DNA of 64,000 nt from Hyphomicrobiales bacterium. Lineage in GTDB: Bacteria; Pseudomonadota; Alphaproteobacteria; Rhizobiales; Rhizobiaceae. The stretch lies in assembly GCA_017305935.1 (NCBI GenBank), contig JAFKJU010000018.1, positions 62,001 to 126,000 of the forward strand, given 5' to 3'. Of the stretch, positions 1 to 8,186 are shown one piece after another. Below the pieces are notes generated by a model. The model worked only from the letters and a program-made list of their open reading frames with translations. It had not been told where the DNA came from and ran no database searches. Each line of letters begins with the position of its first letter. Position 1 is the stretch's first letter. Position numbers and translations under genes: made by a program.

Positions 1-86
1 ATAATTAAGGCACAGAGCCTAAAAACTGTGCAAAATTTAATCGAGTGGAAGTCGTGCCTAAAGAGTAATCCGGAAAGGAAAAGACA

Positions 87-284
87 ATGGCAGCAGGCGT
101 ACATCCCGGTTCCGCAGAAATAGTCCCCTTTCCTGTCAAAAGCCGCCACCGAAACTTCGGGCAGCGCACGGAAGACATGCAGGCAAGCGTGGTTCAGTTT
201 CCGGAACGCGTAATCTATGATGTCGTCGATACCTGCTGGTACCATGCCGACGCCATGGCCGAAGAGGACAAGTCGCGCAACTGA
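87..284 (+). CDS. Small hypothetical protein (65 aa)
   Basis: This short open reading frame has a purine-rich ribosome-binding stretch (GGAAAGG) just before its ATG, and a plausible rho-independent terminator follows at 333-370. I do not recognise the protein. It has no predicted membrane segment or signal peptide. The N-terminal half is basic and the C-terminus is acidic and ends in KSRN; the most distinctive stretch is YDVVDTCWYHADAM near residues 44-57. It looks like one of the many small cytoplasmic proteins of rhizobia. Spacing, start signal and terminator support a real single-gene unit, but function is unknown. Confidence 0.55.
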   Translation: MAAGVHPGSAEIVPFPVKSRHRNFGQRTEDMQASVVQFPERVIYDVVDTCWYHADAMAEEDKSRN

Positions 285-332
285 ACTGCTGCGACATCTT
301 CCGGCGACACGACCCATCCCCCGAAACACGAA

Positions 333-370
333 GGGCGCTCCGATAACGTTCGGAACGCCCTCAATTTTTT
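333..370 (+). terminator. Rho-independent terminator after the 65-aa gene
   Basis: GGGCGCTCCG (333-342) pairs with CGGAACGCCC (351-360) with one mismatch around an 8-base loop, and six T residues follow at 365-370. It is oriented for plus-strand transcripts. Confidence 0.7.
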
Positions 371-384
371 CATCGATACGCGAC

Positions 385-684
385 TCAGGCCGCCAGAGCG
401 TGGCTGCTCGACAGATGCGCGCGGATGGCGGCCTTGATCTCGTTGACGCCGGCATGAAGGCTGTTGTCGAGATCGATGACGTGGAATTTCACCGCGATAA
501 AACGCAGCCGCCCCTCCTGGGGAACGGCAATCCCCACCGGGATGCCACCATATTCAATAACGTGCCTTTGCATGATCGTCGGCCCAGTTCGTTGGAAGGT
601 CAGTGTCAGGCTTGCGTATGGCGTTCCCATACATTCGACATGTGACAGCATCACAACAAACGGCGAGGTTGAACGCCTGGCCAT
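385..684 (-). CDS. Small hypothetical protein, N-terminus uncertain (possible frameshift)
   Basis: The C-terminal 80 residues look like a genuine small soluble protein (GTPYASLTLTF, EYGGIPVGIAVP, RFIAVKFHVIDLD). The start is a problem: none of the in-frame candidates (TTG 705, ATG 684, ATG 651, ATG 630) has a Shine-Dalgarno sequence. One base out of frame, an ATG at 721 follows a good GAGGA ribosome-binding site and begins a coding-like segment (MTASKLAESIFANGQAFNLAV) that would join this frame near 655-665 after a +1 shift. Either the gene is frameshifted (or misread in sequence), or the protein begins internally. Function is not recognised. The start given is a compromise. Confidence 0.5.
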   Translation of the reverse strand: MARRSTSPFVVMLSHVECMGTPYASLTLTFQRTGPTIMQRHVIEYGGIPVGIAVPQEGRLRFIAVKFHVIDLDNSLHAGVNEIKAAIRAHLSSSHALAA

Positions 685-740
685 TCGCAAAGATGGATTC
701 GGCAAGTTTGCTGGCGGTCATTTCATCGTCCTCGTCCGTT

Positions 741-765
741 ATTGTCTATTAAATAAATAGACTAT
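741..765. promoter_or_regulatory. AT-rich inverted repeat, candidate operator
   Basis: GTCTATT (744-750) and AATAGAC (756-762) form a perfect 7-bp inverted repeat around AAATA, and two further pairs extend it outward past a T-T mismatch. It lies 20-45 bp upstream of the ATG at 721 of the small minus-strand gene and stands out against GC-rich surroundings. The rest of 766-953 shows no gene. Confidence 0.4.
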
Positions 766-953
766 TTTATCCTTGGCGACAAGATAAACGGCGGATCGGA
801 TAGAAAACGAAACCGGATTCACCCATTTCAGGGGCATCCGGCGCAAATTTCTTCTTCGAAATGCGAACGCGACGGACGGGATTTCGAACCCGCCGCCGCC
901 GCGCAAACATCTCTTTCAGAAGCCGGCCGCGAAAGCCGCAACCGGCCAATCCT

Positions 954-2348
954 TCATTCGGCGGCGATGCGCATCGCCAGCGCCTGCCGGCAGGCGGCAA
1001 TCGAGTCGGCTTCGATCGCGGCATAGTGGTCGAATTCGTTGAGGACAGTTGCGCCGAGATCGGCCTCGAAACGCTGCTGGTTGGGACTGGCGACGAAATC
1101 CTGCTGCGCGCCATCGCCGAGATTGGACTGGAAGATGCCGGCGGCGCTGACCGGCAAAAAATCCTCGTAGACGATCGGATCGAAGCAGACGAGGCCTTCG
1201 GCAATCCAGCTTTCGAGATCGCCGCTGGCGACGCCCTGTTGCTCGCGGCCCTTGGCGGTCAGCGCATAGGTGAAATAGCCGAGGCCGCCAGCGCGGATGC
1301 CGGCCCAATCATCCGGAAAGGAGGCGAAAGCTTCCGCCAAGGCCGCCTCATAGGCGCGGGCATTCGAACCATCGGCGGCGGGACGGACCAGCTTTCGCGA
1401 TTCCGTCAGCAGTGTGTCGTAAAGCGCCCGGCCCTTCGGCGTCAGGGCGATACCGCGCTGCTCGATTTCGCCGAAACGGGCGGTGTGCGAACCCGTCTGC
1501 CAGTCGCCGTCAGAGGATTGGAAGGAAACGGCTTCTTCCAGCGCCTTGAACGAGGTCTGGCGCAGCAGGATCGGGCATTTGCGGGTCGGCGGTCCCTCGA
1601 CCACGGCCTTGGGCGCGATACCGTAATCCGGCATACGCGCCTGCACGGCGTCGATATCGAGGGTGCGCGGCGTGAGATGGTTGATATGCGGCCCCTTGAA
1701 GGAGACGACATCGGCGATCAACCGGTGCGCATCGTGCAGGCGATGGTAGAGATCGGCGCTGACACTGGCGCGGTCATGCCAGCGGAAGGTTTCCAGAACC
1801 TCGGTAACGAAACGCTCGGCATCGGCGGCGGAGAGCCCGCCCTCGCGCTCGGCCTTTTCCGTCAGCTGAATGGCGCCGGCGGTAAAAATCTGGCGCTGTT
1901 CGAGGATGGCGCGGGCTTCCTCGCGCAAGGCTTCATCCGCGATCAGATCGAGGCGCAGCAGCGAGGTGAAAACGCGGAAAGGATTGCGGCTGAGCGCCTC
2001 TGCGCCGACCGGACGGAAGGCGGTCGAATGCACCGGCACGCCGGCGGTGGAGAGATCGTAATAACCGACCGGGAACATGCCCATGACGGCGAAGACGCGG
2101 CGCATCATCGCCAGTTCCTGCGGCAGGCCGAGGCGGATGGCGCCGTGGCGCTCTTCGGAAATGCGCGCCAGGGATTCGGTTTCCTCCAGCCGTTCCTTCA
2201 GATGCGCATCGGCGGCCAGCGTCTCGGCATTCACCGTCGCGACCAGTTCCATCAGCGTGCCATAGGCCGGCACTTCCTCGCGATACATGCGCGACATGGC
2301 CGCCGAAAGGGCGGAGCGGATTTCATCAGGAGAGAGGTGGGCGGACAT
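954..2348 (-). CDS. 2-oxoadipate dioxygenase/decarboxylase family protein (DUF1338, HglS/YdcJ type)
   Basis: 464 aa. The protein belongs to the DUF1338 family, whose Pseudomonas putida member HglS is an Fe(II) enzyme that converts 2-oxoadipate to D-2-hydroxyglutarate and CO2 in lysine catabolism. Recognisable segments are the N-terminal helical region, PVHSTAFRP (His107, a likely metal ligand) and FKGPHINHLTPR. Length fits the family. The reading frame stays open far upstream into the divergent LysR gene, but ATG 2348 (MSAHLSPDEIR) is the family-like N-terminus. It is a single gene, divergent from the LysR gene at 2469, which probably controls it. Exact substrate is inferred from the family only. 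Confidence 0.85.
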   Translation of the reverse strand: MSAHLSPDEIRSALSAAMSRMYREEVPAYGTLMELVATVNAETLAADAHLKERLEETESLARISEERHGAIRLGLPQELAMMRRVFAVMGMFPVGYYDLSTAGVPVHSTAFRPVGAEALSRNPFRVFTSLLRLDLIADEALREEARAILEQRQIFTAGAIQLTEKAEREGGLSAADAERFVTEVLETFRWHDRASVSADLYHRLHDAHRLIADVVSFKGPHINHLTPRTLDIDAVQARMPDYGIAPKAVVEGPPTRKCPILLRQTSFKALEEAVSFQSSDGDWQTGSHTARFGEIEQRGIALTPKGRALYDTLLTESRKLVRPAADGSNARAYEAALAEAFASFPDDWAGIRAGGLGYFTYALTAKGREQQGVASGDLESWIAEGLVCFDPIVYEDFLPVSAAGIFQSNLGDGAQQDFVASPNQQRFEADLGATVLNEFDHYAAIEADSIAACRQALAMRIAAE

Positions 2349-2468
2349 GAGGGTTAAACCTTTTCTGCGCGTATTCCGGGGAGGTTCATTCGCTGCACGC
2401 AATATATTCGTTGCAGCCCGCAAAATCTCATGAGACTTTTCACTCACTTGATGCGGAACCGGAATGAT
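2349..2468. promoter_or_regulatory. Divergent promoter region with direct repeats
   Basis: The 120-bp spacer between the DUF1338 gene and its LysR neighbour holds two near-identical 10-mers, ATTCGCTGCA (2388-2397) and ATTCGTTGCA (2406-2415), 18 bp apart and followed by related CGCAA or CCCGCAA bases. These are candidate LysR-type binding sites. Confidence 0.4.
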
Positions 2469-3386
2469 ATGAAGCGCAGCCTGATCCCCGACATCGCCAT
2501 CCTGCAGGCCTTCGAAAGTGCGGCCCGTCATGGCAATTTCACCCGCGCGGCGGCCGAGCTCAGCCTGACGCAGAGCGCGATCAGCCGCCAGATCCGCGAT
2601 CTCGAGGGACAGACCGGGCTCCTTCTTTTCGAGCGCATCCGCCAGCGCGTGGTGCTGACCGAGGCCGGCAAGAAGCTGCTGCCGGATGTGCGGCGGCTTC
2701 TGGCGCAATCGGAGGAATTGATGATCCGCGCCGTCGCCTCGGCCAATGCCGCCGCGTCGCTGACCATCGCCACGCTGCCGACCTTCGGGGCGCGCTGGCT
2801 GATGCCGCGCCTGCCGCGCTTCTTCGCCAGCCGCCCGTCGATCGCGCTTGCCATGGAATCCCGCTCCGAACCCTTCGATTTCGAGGCGGAGATTTTCGAT
2901 CTCGCTTTCCATTACGGCCAGCCGAGCTGGGCGAAGGCGGAATGCACCTATCTATTCGGCGAGGAAGTCTTGCCCGTCGCCAGCCCCGCCCTGATCCGCC
3001 GCCTTGCCTTGCCTTCGGCCGCCGCGCTCGCGCAAGCGCCGCTCATCCACCTGACGACCCGGCCGCATCTGTGGACGCAATGGCTGGATCGGCACGGGCA
3101 GACGAGCGAGGGCAATTATCGCGGCAGCCGTTTCGACCAGTTCTCGATGATCATCGCCGCCGCCATCGCCGGCCTGGGTATCGCGCTGCTGCCGACCTAT
3201 CTGATCGAGGAGGAAATCGAGACCGGCAGCCTGGCGCCGGTCTTTGACCTGCCGCTCAGCACCGAAAACGCCTATTACCTGGTGACACCGGAGGGCCGGC
3301 GCAGCAATGCGGCGGCGACCGGCTTTCGCGACTGGCTGATTGCCGATCTCACGCGCCAGACGGCGACGGCCCGCATCGATACTTGA
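2469..3386 (+). CDS. LysR-family transcriptional regulator (GcvA-like)
   Basis: 305 aa from ATG 2469 (MKRSLIPDIAILQAF), preceded by CGGAA; the longer frame from 2430 adds an atypical leader. The winged HTH is at about residues 5-65 (RHGNFTRAAAELSLTQSAISRQIRDLE), followed by a periplasmic-binding-protein-like effector domain. The C-terminal half (LPTYLIEEEIETGSLAPVFD) resembles the GcvA subgroup, whose members usually activate a divergent catabolic gene. The divergent DUF1338 dioxygenase is therefore the likely target, with an oxoacid or amino-acid-derived inducer as an inference. Confidence 0.9.
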   Translation: MKRSLIPDIAILQAFESAARHGNFTRAAAELSLTQSAISRQIRDLEGQTGLLLFERIRQRVVLTEAGKKLLPDVRRLLAQSEELMIRAVASANAAASLTIATLPTFGARWLMPRLPRFFASRPSIALAMESRSEPFDFEAEIFDLAFHYGQPSWAKAECTYLFGEEVLPVASPALIRRLALPSAAALAQAPLIHLTTRPHLWTQWLDRHGQTSEGNYRGSRFDQFSMIIAAAIAGLGIALLPTYLIEEEIETGSLAPVFDLPLSTENAYYLVTPEGRRSNAAATGFRDWLIADLTRQTATARIDT

Positions 3387-3432
3387 GATTGCCCCGGATT
3401 CCTCGTATCCCGGAACACCGCAAGCCTTTGGA

Positions 3433-4464
3433 ATGACGAACGTGGCCCCCAGCATCCGCACGATTGCCAAACTGGCCGGAACTTCGGTTTCGTCCGTCTC
3501 GCGCGTCATCAACAACAGCGGCTATGCCTCACCGGATTTGCGCGAGCGCGTCGAGGCGGCGATCCGCAGCCTGAATTTTACGCCCAGCAAGGGCGCGCGC
3601 ATGCTGCGCGGCGAGCCGAGCCGGATGATCGGCCTGATCCTGCCCTCCATCGACGTGCCCTTCTTCGGCATCCTCGCCCATACCATCGAGCAGCACCTGT
3701 TCGAATGCGGCTTCCAGACGCTGATCTGCAGCACGGCGGAAAATGCCGATCATGAGGCGCGCTACATCGCCATGCTGCTGTCGCAGCGGGTCGACGGGGT
3801 GATCGTCGCAAGCGCCTTTTCCGATACCGGCCATTTCCGGGCGCTCGCCGATGCCGGCATTCCCATTATCGCCATCGACCGCGATCTCTCCGGCATTGCC
3901 GATGCCGCCGTCATGGCCGATCACGAGGAAGGCGGGCGGCTGATGGTGCGCCATCTTCTTAGCTTTGGGCACGAAAAGATCGGCGTCGTCGGCGCGCCGG
4001 GGCATAGCCAGCCGGTGCAATTGCGCCTTGCCGGCATCCGCGAGGAACTGGCGAAAACGGGACTGGAGCCACTGGCGGTATCGCTAAGCGGCGAGCACAG
4101 TTTTGCCGAGACCTATCGGCTGGCGCGCGGCCTGCTGGAGGCCCGGCCCGAGGTTACGGCGCTGATCGGCACCACCGATATCGCCGCCATCGCCTGCATC
4201 CATGCGGCGCATGATCTCGGCTTTACGGTGCCGGACGATTATTCGGTCATCGGCTTCGACGACCTGCCGGAAGCTATGTTCGTGCTGCCACGCCTGACCA
4301 CCGTCGCCCAGCCGATCCGCGGCGTCGGCATCGCTGCAGCGGATACGCTGGCCAAGATGATCGCGGCGCGCGAAAGCGGAGCGCCGCCGGTGGCCGCAGA
4401 CACGACCCGCATGCCAGTGGCGCTGGTGGCGCGCCAGTCGGTCGGGCCGGCACGGAGCGTTTAA
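3433..4464 (+). CDS. LacI-family transcriptional regulator
   Basis: 343 aa from ATG 3433 (MTNVAPSIRTIAKLAG); the upstream in-frame extension lacks family character. The N-terminal HTH plus hinge (TIAKLAGTSVSSVSRVINNSGYASPDLRERV) is followed by the sugar-binding core with DADHEEGG-like and GFDDLP motifs. The gene meets the PfkB kinase gene tail to tail with a 4-base overlap (4461-4464). It most likely represses the minus-strand sugar operon 8170-4461, whose promoter carries two TGGNAACGTTTCCA-type operators. No such operator was seen upstream of this gene itself. Confidence 0.9.
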   Translation: MTNVAPSIRTIAKLAGTSVSSVSRVINNSGYASPDLRERVEAAIRSLNFTPSKGARMLRGEPSRMIGLILPSIDVPFFGILAHTIEQHLFECGFQTLICSTAENADHEARYIAMLLSQRVDGVIVASAFSDTGHFRALADAGIPIIAIDRDLSGIADAAVMADHEEGGRLMVRHLLSFGHEKIGVVGAPGHSQPVQLRLAGIREELAKTGLEPLAVSLSGEHSFAETYRLARGLLEARPEVTALIGTTDIAAIACIHAAHDLGFTVPDDYSVIGFDDLPEAMFVLPRLTTVAQPIRGVGIAAADTLAKMIAARESGAPPVAADTTRMPVALVARQSVGPARSV

Positions 4465-5495
4465 CCGAAGGCGTCGGCCAGCAGGGCATCCATCGTCGGA
4501 ATACCATCCGTCGCGGTCGCGCCACCGAGGCAGCGGGCGGCGGCGGCATGAGCGACCGGGATGATGCGCTCGATTGCCCAACCCTCGTGCAGGCCATAGA
4601 CGACAGCCGCGCAAAACGCATCGCCCGCCCCGACCGGGCTGACGATGGATGCCGGATCGATCGGCCGCGACGGCATGACGACCGTTTCCCGCCCCGGCGA
4701 AAACCAGAAACAGGCTTCCGGCGCATGGATCACCACGCCCTTCGAAACACCTGCTTCGAGCAGGCGCGCGCCGGCCCGGCGGACGGCTTCGTCCAGCAAT
4801 TTGCCCTCCGCATCGCGCGGCCTGATGCCCGTGGCGCTGCCGGCCTCCATCTCGTTAATGACGATGTAATCGCAGAACGGCAGCGACGCGCCAACCTGCG
4901 CCGAAAAGCCGGCATCCTCGCTAGAAACGAAATCGACGCAGGTGACGAGCCCCGCCTTCTGCGCCGCCTCCAGCAGGCGCGAGGCGCCGGAACGTCCCTC
5001 GGCATCCAAGCGGTCGAGGCCCGGCAGCAGCATCAGATAGCCGAGATAGAACAGGCGGTAGCCTTGCTCGGCATAGGCCTGCGGCGAAATGATCCCCGCC
5101 TCCAGCTTGTCATTGGCGCCACCGTGATAGAAGAAGGTGCGGCTCTGGCCGGGTACGGTCATGACATGGGTATGGGCAGTTGCTTGGCCCCCCAGCGCCA
5201 CCAGCCCTTCCGCGCCGATGCCGGCCTGCAACAGGCGTTGGCGCACGAAATCGCCATCCGCATCCGCCCCGACGCAGCCGGCAGCGGCAAGCCGCCCCGG
5301 AAAACCCATCGAGGCGAGATCGGTTGCGACGTTGATCGCCCCGCCGCCGACGCCGATATCCTGATGGCGGATGAAGGTCAGGTTGCCCTGCTCCGGCCAA
5401 TAGGACAGGCTGTGAATACGGTCGACGATGAAATTTCCGGCGCAGACGACGCCTCCCCTGCGCTCGTCCGCCCTTGCCTCCTCCCGCTCGGCCAT
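4461..5495 (-). CDS. PfkB-family carbohydrate kinase
   Basis: 344 aa, last gene of a four-gene operon. It has the ribokinase/PfkB fold: the N-terminal substrate region GVGGGAINVATDLASMGF and the C-terminal anion-hole/catalytic signature SPVGAGDAFCAAVVYGL, with the catalytic Asp in GAGDAF. It probably phosphorylates the ketose made by the isomerase encoded just upstream. The start overlaps the stop of the D-lyxose isomerase gene as TGATG (5495), implying translational coupling. The first 15 residues are charged and poorly conserved in type. Substrate (ketose C1 or C6) cannot be told from sequence. Confidence 0.85.
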   Translation of the reverse strand: MAEREEARADERRGGVVCAGNFIVDRIHSLSYWPEQGNLTFIRHQDIGVGGGAINVATDLASMGFPGRLAAAGCVGADADGDFVRQRLLQAGIGAEGLVALGGQATAHTHVMTVPGQSRTFFYHGGANDKLEAGIISPQAYAEQGYRLFYLGYLMLLPGLDRLDAEGRSGASRLLEAAQKAGLVTCVDFVSSEDAGFSAQVGASLPFCDYIVINEMEAGSATGIRPRDAEGKLLDEAVRRAGARLLEAGVSKGVVIHAPEACFWFSPGRETVVMPSRPIDPASIVSPVGAGDAFCAAVVYGLHEGWAIERIIPVAHAAAARCLGGATATDGIPTMDALLADAFG

Positions 5496-6166
5496 CAGGG
5501 CGCTCCTTCGTTCCAGAGACGCCGCAGCGGCGGCGCGTCCTCTTCGATCTGCGCAAAGCGGCCGACCGGATCGAGGAAGAAATTGTCGTTGCGGTCGTCA
5601 TTGACCTGGCTGACCTCGCCGACCAGCACGGCCCCGCCGCCCTTGCGGCCATAAAAGCGGTGGTAAAGCCCGGTGCGGATGGTCACGCTTTCGCCGGGTC
5701 GCAGCACCAGCGGCTCCCAGGGGTGCAGCCGGCGCGGCAGGCCATCGACCGGCACCTCGATATCCGCGCTAGTCGGCATGCCGTTTTCATCGCTGGCGCA
5801 GAATTCGATGACGAGATCGCCGCCGGCGCGGTTGATGATGTCCTCCATCTTCGCCGCATGGCGATGGGTGGGCGTCAACTGCCCTTCGCCGACCACCAGC
5901 AGCTTTTCCGCATAGGTCCGCTCGCCCGCAACGCCGACAAGACCGTTGCGCAGGCAGAACAGCACCAGCCCGCATTGTTCGAACTGGCCGGAGCCGAAAT
6001 CGGTGACATCCCAGCCGAGCTGGCGCGCGGCCAGCCAGGCGGCGACCTCAGGATTTTCGGCCAGTTCCGCCGCCATCCAGCCCTCCCAGGCCGGCAGCGA
6101 CCAGCCATGGCACCGGAGCATGTCCAGCGCATGGCCGATGGCGCGGTTGATCTCGGAGCGTTTCAT
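5495..6166 (-). CDS. D-lyxose ketol-isomerase family protein
   Basis: 223 aa, matching the usual length of cupin-type D-lyxose isomerases (EC 5.3.1.15 family), which interconvert D-lyxose and D-xylulose and often D-mannose and D-fructose. The metal site is visible: His101-Arg-His103, Lys106 and Glu108 in THRHAAKMEDIINRAGG, and a later His in TGLYHRFYG. The start ATG 6166 overlaps the stop of the dehydrogenase gene (TGATG). It is the third gene of the LacI-controlled operon. True substrate in this pathway is uncertain. Confidence 0.85.
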   Translation of the reverse strand: MKRSEINRAIGHALDMLRCHGWSLPAWEGWMAAELAENPEVAAWLAARQLGWDVTDFGSGQFEQCGLVLFCLRNGLVGVAGERTYAEKLLVVGEGQLTPTHRHAAKMEDIINRAGGDLVIEFCASDENGMPTSADIEVPVDGLPRRLHPWEPLVLRPGESVTIRTGLYHRFYGRKGGGAVLVGEVSQVNDDRNDNFFLDPVGRFAQIEEDAPPLRRLWNEGAP

Positions 6167-7320
6167 CAAACGGCCCCGCCGGCATAATCGACAGTGACGA
6201 CCCGGTTTTCGCGGCCGGATTGCAATGCTGCCGTCAAGACGGCGTGATGCGCCGCAGCCTCCTCGGGCGTGGCGCAATGGAAGCCATTGGCATTGCCGCC
6301 GGCGAGTTCGTCAAGATAGGCGGCCCACATCTGCTGGATGGCATCGGCAAAGCCGAATTCGAAGATTTTTCCGGTGATCGCCGGGAACAGCGAGCCATAG
6401 CCCAGATCCTCCGTCTGCCAGGCCTGTATGCCGCCGGTATAATCCATCCATTGCCATTGGCGCGGCGATTTGGTGGTGAAAAAGGCGCTCTTCTGCATGC
6501 CGAGAATGCGCAGATACCAGGTGTTGGATTCGCCGGGCGCAATGCGCCAGGTTTTCAGCACCATCGGGAAATCCTGTCCCCCGGCGCTGACGCGACTGCT
6601 GATCGTGGCATTGTCCCAGGTGGTGCAGGGCGCCATGCCGCCCTTGCCGTCGGGACGCTCGGGGACGCGCTTGACGAGTTGCGCGTGCAGGCTCTGGGGC
6701 CGCCAGCCGAGGCGCAGCGGCACATGCAGCACATGCATGCCGAGATCGCCCATGCAGCCATAGGCGCCGTTGATCGGCTCCATGCGCTTCCAGTTGATCG
6801 GCTTGTTGCGGTCGAGATCAGAGGAATGCAGGAAACCGGCCTCGACTTCGATGATCTCGCCCATCTCGCCGCTGCGGGCGAGATCGAAGACTTTTTGCGC
6901 GCCAGGGAAATAGGGAATTTCCGAGGAGCAGCGCACCACCAGATGCGGATGATCGGCGAGAACAGCGGAAATCTCGCGGTTCTGCGCCAGATCCATGCCA
7001 AAAGGCTTTTCGCCGAACAGGTGTTTGCCGGCCTTGAGGATCGCCGTGTAGAATTCCGCATGCAGCACATGCGGAACGGCGCAATAGATCGCATCCACAT
7101 CCGGGTTGGCGAGCAATTCCCTGTAATCCGTCGTCGCCTGGGCAACGCTTGGCACATGGGTGCGGAACCAGTCCATCAGCGCCGGATTGGTGTCGCAGAC
7201 AGCGACGATCTCCGGCCTTGCCCTGGTGTCCGACAGATGCAGCCAGCGCGCCGCCGCACTGGCGAACTCCCGCCCCATCAAGCCGCAGCCGATGACGCCG
7301 AAACGGAAAACTTTTGTCAT
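6166..7320 (-). CDS. Gfo/Idh/MocA-family NAD(P)-dependent oxidoreductase
   Basis: 384 aa from ATG 7320 (MTKVFRFGVIGCGLMG), second gene of the operon. The Rossmann motif GVIGCGLMG is at the N-terminus and the family EKPFGMDL motif, with the catalytic Lys, near residue 107. The C-terminal substrate domain is complete. Members oxidise or reduce sugars, polyols and inositols. Here it probably interconverts a polyol, lactone or keto sugar feeding the isomerase, kinase and aldolase encoded beside it. The gene lies 25 nt downstream of the aldolase gene. Confidence 0.85.
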   Translation of the reverse strand: MTKVFRFGVIGCGLMGREFASAAARWLHLSDTRARPEIVAVCDTNPALMDWFRTHVPSVAQATTDYRELLANPDVDAIYCAVPHVLHAEFYTAILKAGKHLFGEKPFGMDLAQNREISAVLADHPHLVVRCSSEIPYFPGAQKVFDLARSGEMGEIIEVEAGFLHSSDLDRNKPINWKRMEPINGAYGCMGDLGMHVLHVPLRLGWRPQSLHAQLVKRVPERPDGKGGMAPCTTWDNATISSRVSAGGQDFPMVLKTWRIAPGESNTWYLRILGMQKSAFFTTKSPRQWQWMDYTGGIQAWQTEDLGYGSLFPAITGKIFEFGFADAIQQMWAAYLDELAGGNANGFHCATPEEAAAHHAVLTAALQSGRENRVVTVDYAGGAV

Positions 7321-7345
7321 TGCTCGCTCCTCCCAGCGCATTGGA

Positions 7346-8170
7346 TCAGGCCAAATACTTTGCAGCAGCCTCGGCCGACGCGCCCTCATGGACGATCGCC
7401 ATCAGCGCCCGGGTCATGCCGCCGGGATTGGCGTGCTGGACGACATTGCGGCCATAGACGATGCCGCGCGCGCCCTGCTCCATCAACGTCTTGGTGCGCG
7501 CGAGGATTTCCGCATCCGAAACGCGGCCGCCGCCGCGCACCAGAACCGGGATCGTCTGGGCGATCTCGATGACGCGGTGATATTCGGAGACATCATCGCA
7601 AGGATCGGCCTTGATGATATCGGCGCCGAGTTCGACCGCCTGACGGACCAGCGGCAGGATCTTGTCGATATTGCCGTCGACCATATAGGCGCCTTGCGAA
7701 TTGTCCTGCATCACCAGCGGCTCGACCATCAGCGGCATGCCGTAGATTTCGCATTCGCGCTTCAGGCTGTTCACATTGCGCACGCAGGCGCGATAGACTT
7801 CCGGCTGGTTCGGCAACATGAGCAGGTTGACGACGACACAGGCCGCATCCAGCACCACGCCCTGTTCGACGGCGCGGTCGATGACCTCCGAAAACAGCGA
7901 AGACGGCAGCGGGTTGCCATAGACATTGGCGATATCGGTGCGCAGCACCAGCGCCGGGCGGTTCTTGCCCTTGATCGATTGCAGGATCGGCGCGGTGCCC
8001 GGCGGAAGCTGGATGGCATCCGGCGCGGCATCGGCAATCACCTGGATCGCTTTCGTCATGTTCTCGATGCCGGGAATGAAGGTCTTTTCGTTGAACATGC
8101 CGTGATCGATGGCGACGTCGAAGCAATTGCCCGAGGTGCCGAACAGGCGATTGATGCGTGCGGATTTCAT
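7346..8170 (-). CDS. Class I aldolase of the DhnA/LsrF type
   Basis: 274 aa from ATG 8170, preceded by a strong GGAGGA site; first gene of the operon. It has the DeoC/FbaB (COG1830-like) TIM-barrel pattern: AIDHGMFN at residues 20-27 and the Schiff-base lysine candidate Lys187 in ADIIKADP. Relatives are class I fructose-bisphosphate aldolases, the AI-2 thiolase LsrF and ulosonate synthases. With the PfkB kinase downstream, it probably cleaves the phosphorylated ketose. Two LacI-type operators lie 17-80 bp upstream of the start. Which phosphate it cleaves is unknown. Confidence 0.8.
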   Translation of the reverse strand: MKSARINRLFGTSGNCFDVAIDHGMFNEKTFIPGIENMTKAIQVIADAAPDAIQLPPGTAPILQSIKGKNRPALVLRTDIANVYGNPLPSSLFSEVIDRAVEQGVVLDAACVVVNLLMLPNQPEVYRACVRNVNSLKRECEIYGMPLMVEPLVMQDNSQGAYMVDGNIDKILPLVRQAVELGADIIKADPCDDVSEYHRVIEIAQTIPVLVRGGGRVSDAEILARTKTLMEQGARGIVYGRNVVQHANPGGMTRALMAIVHEGASAEAAAKYLA

Positions 8171-8186
8171 GGAAGCTCCTCCGATG

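Noticed and set aside
877-892. tRNA T-arm-like sequence on the minus strand
   Set aside because: CGGGTTCGAAATCCCG resembles a T-arm, but the loop is one base too long and no acceptor, D or anticodon arms could be folded around it.
2349-2912. Upstream extension of the DUF1338 frame to 652 aa
   Set aside because: The extension runs antisense through the LysR gene and has no family character; ATG 2348 gives the normal length.
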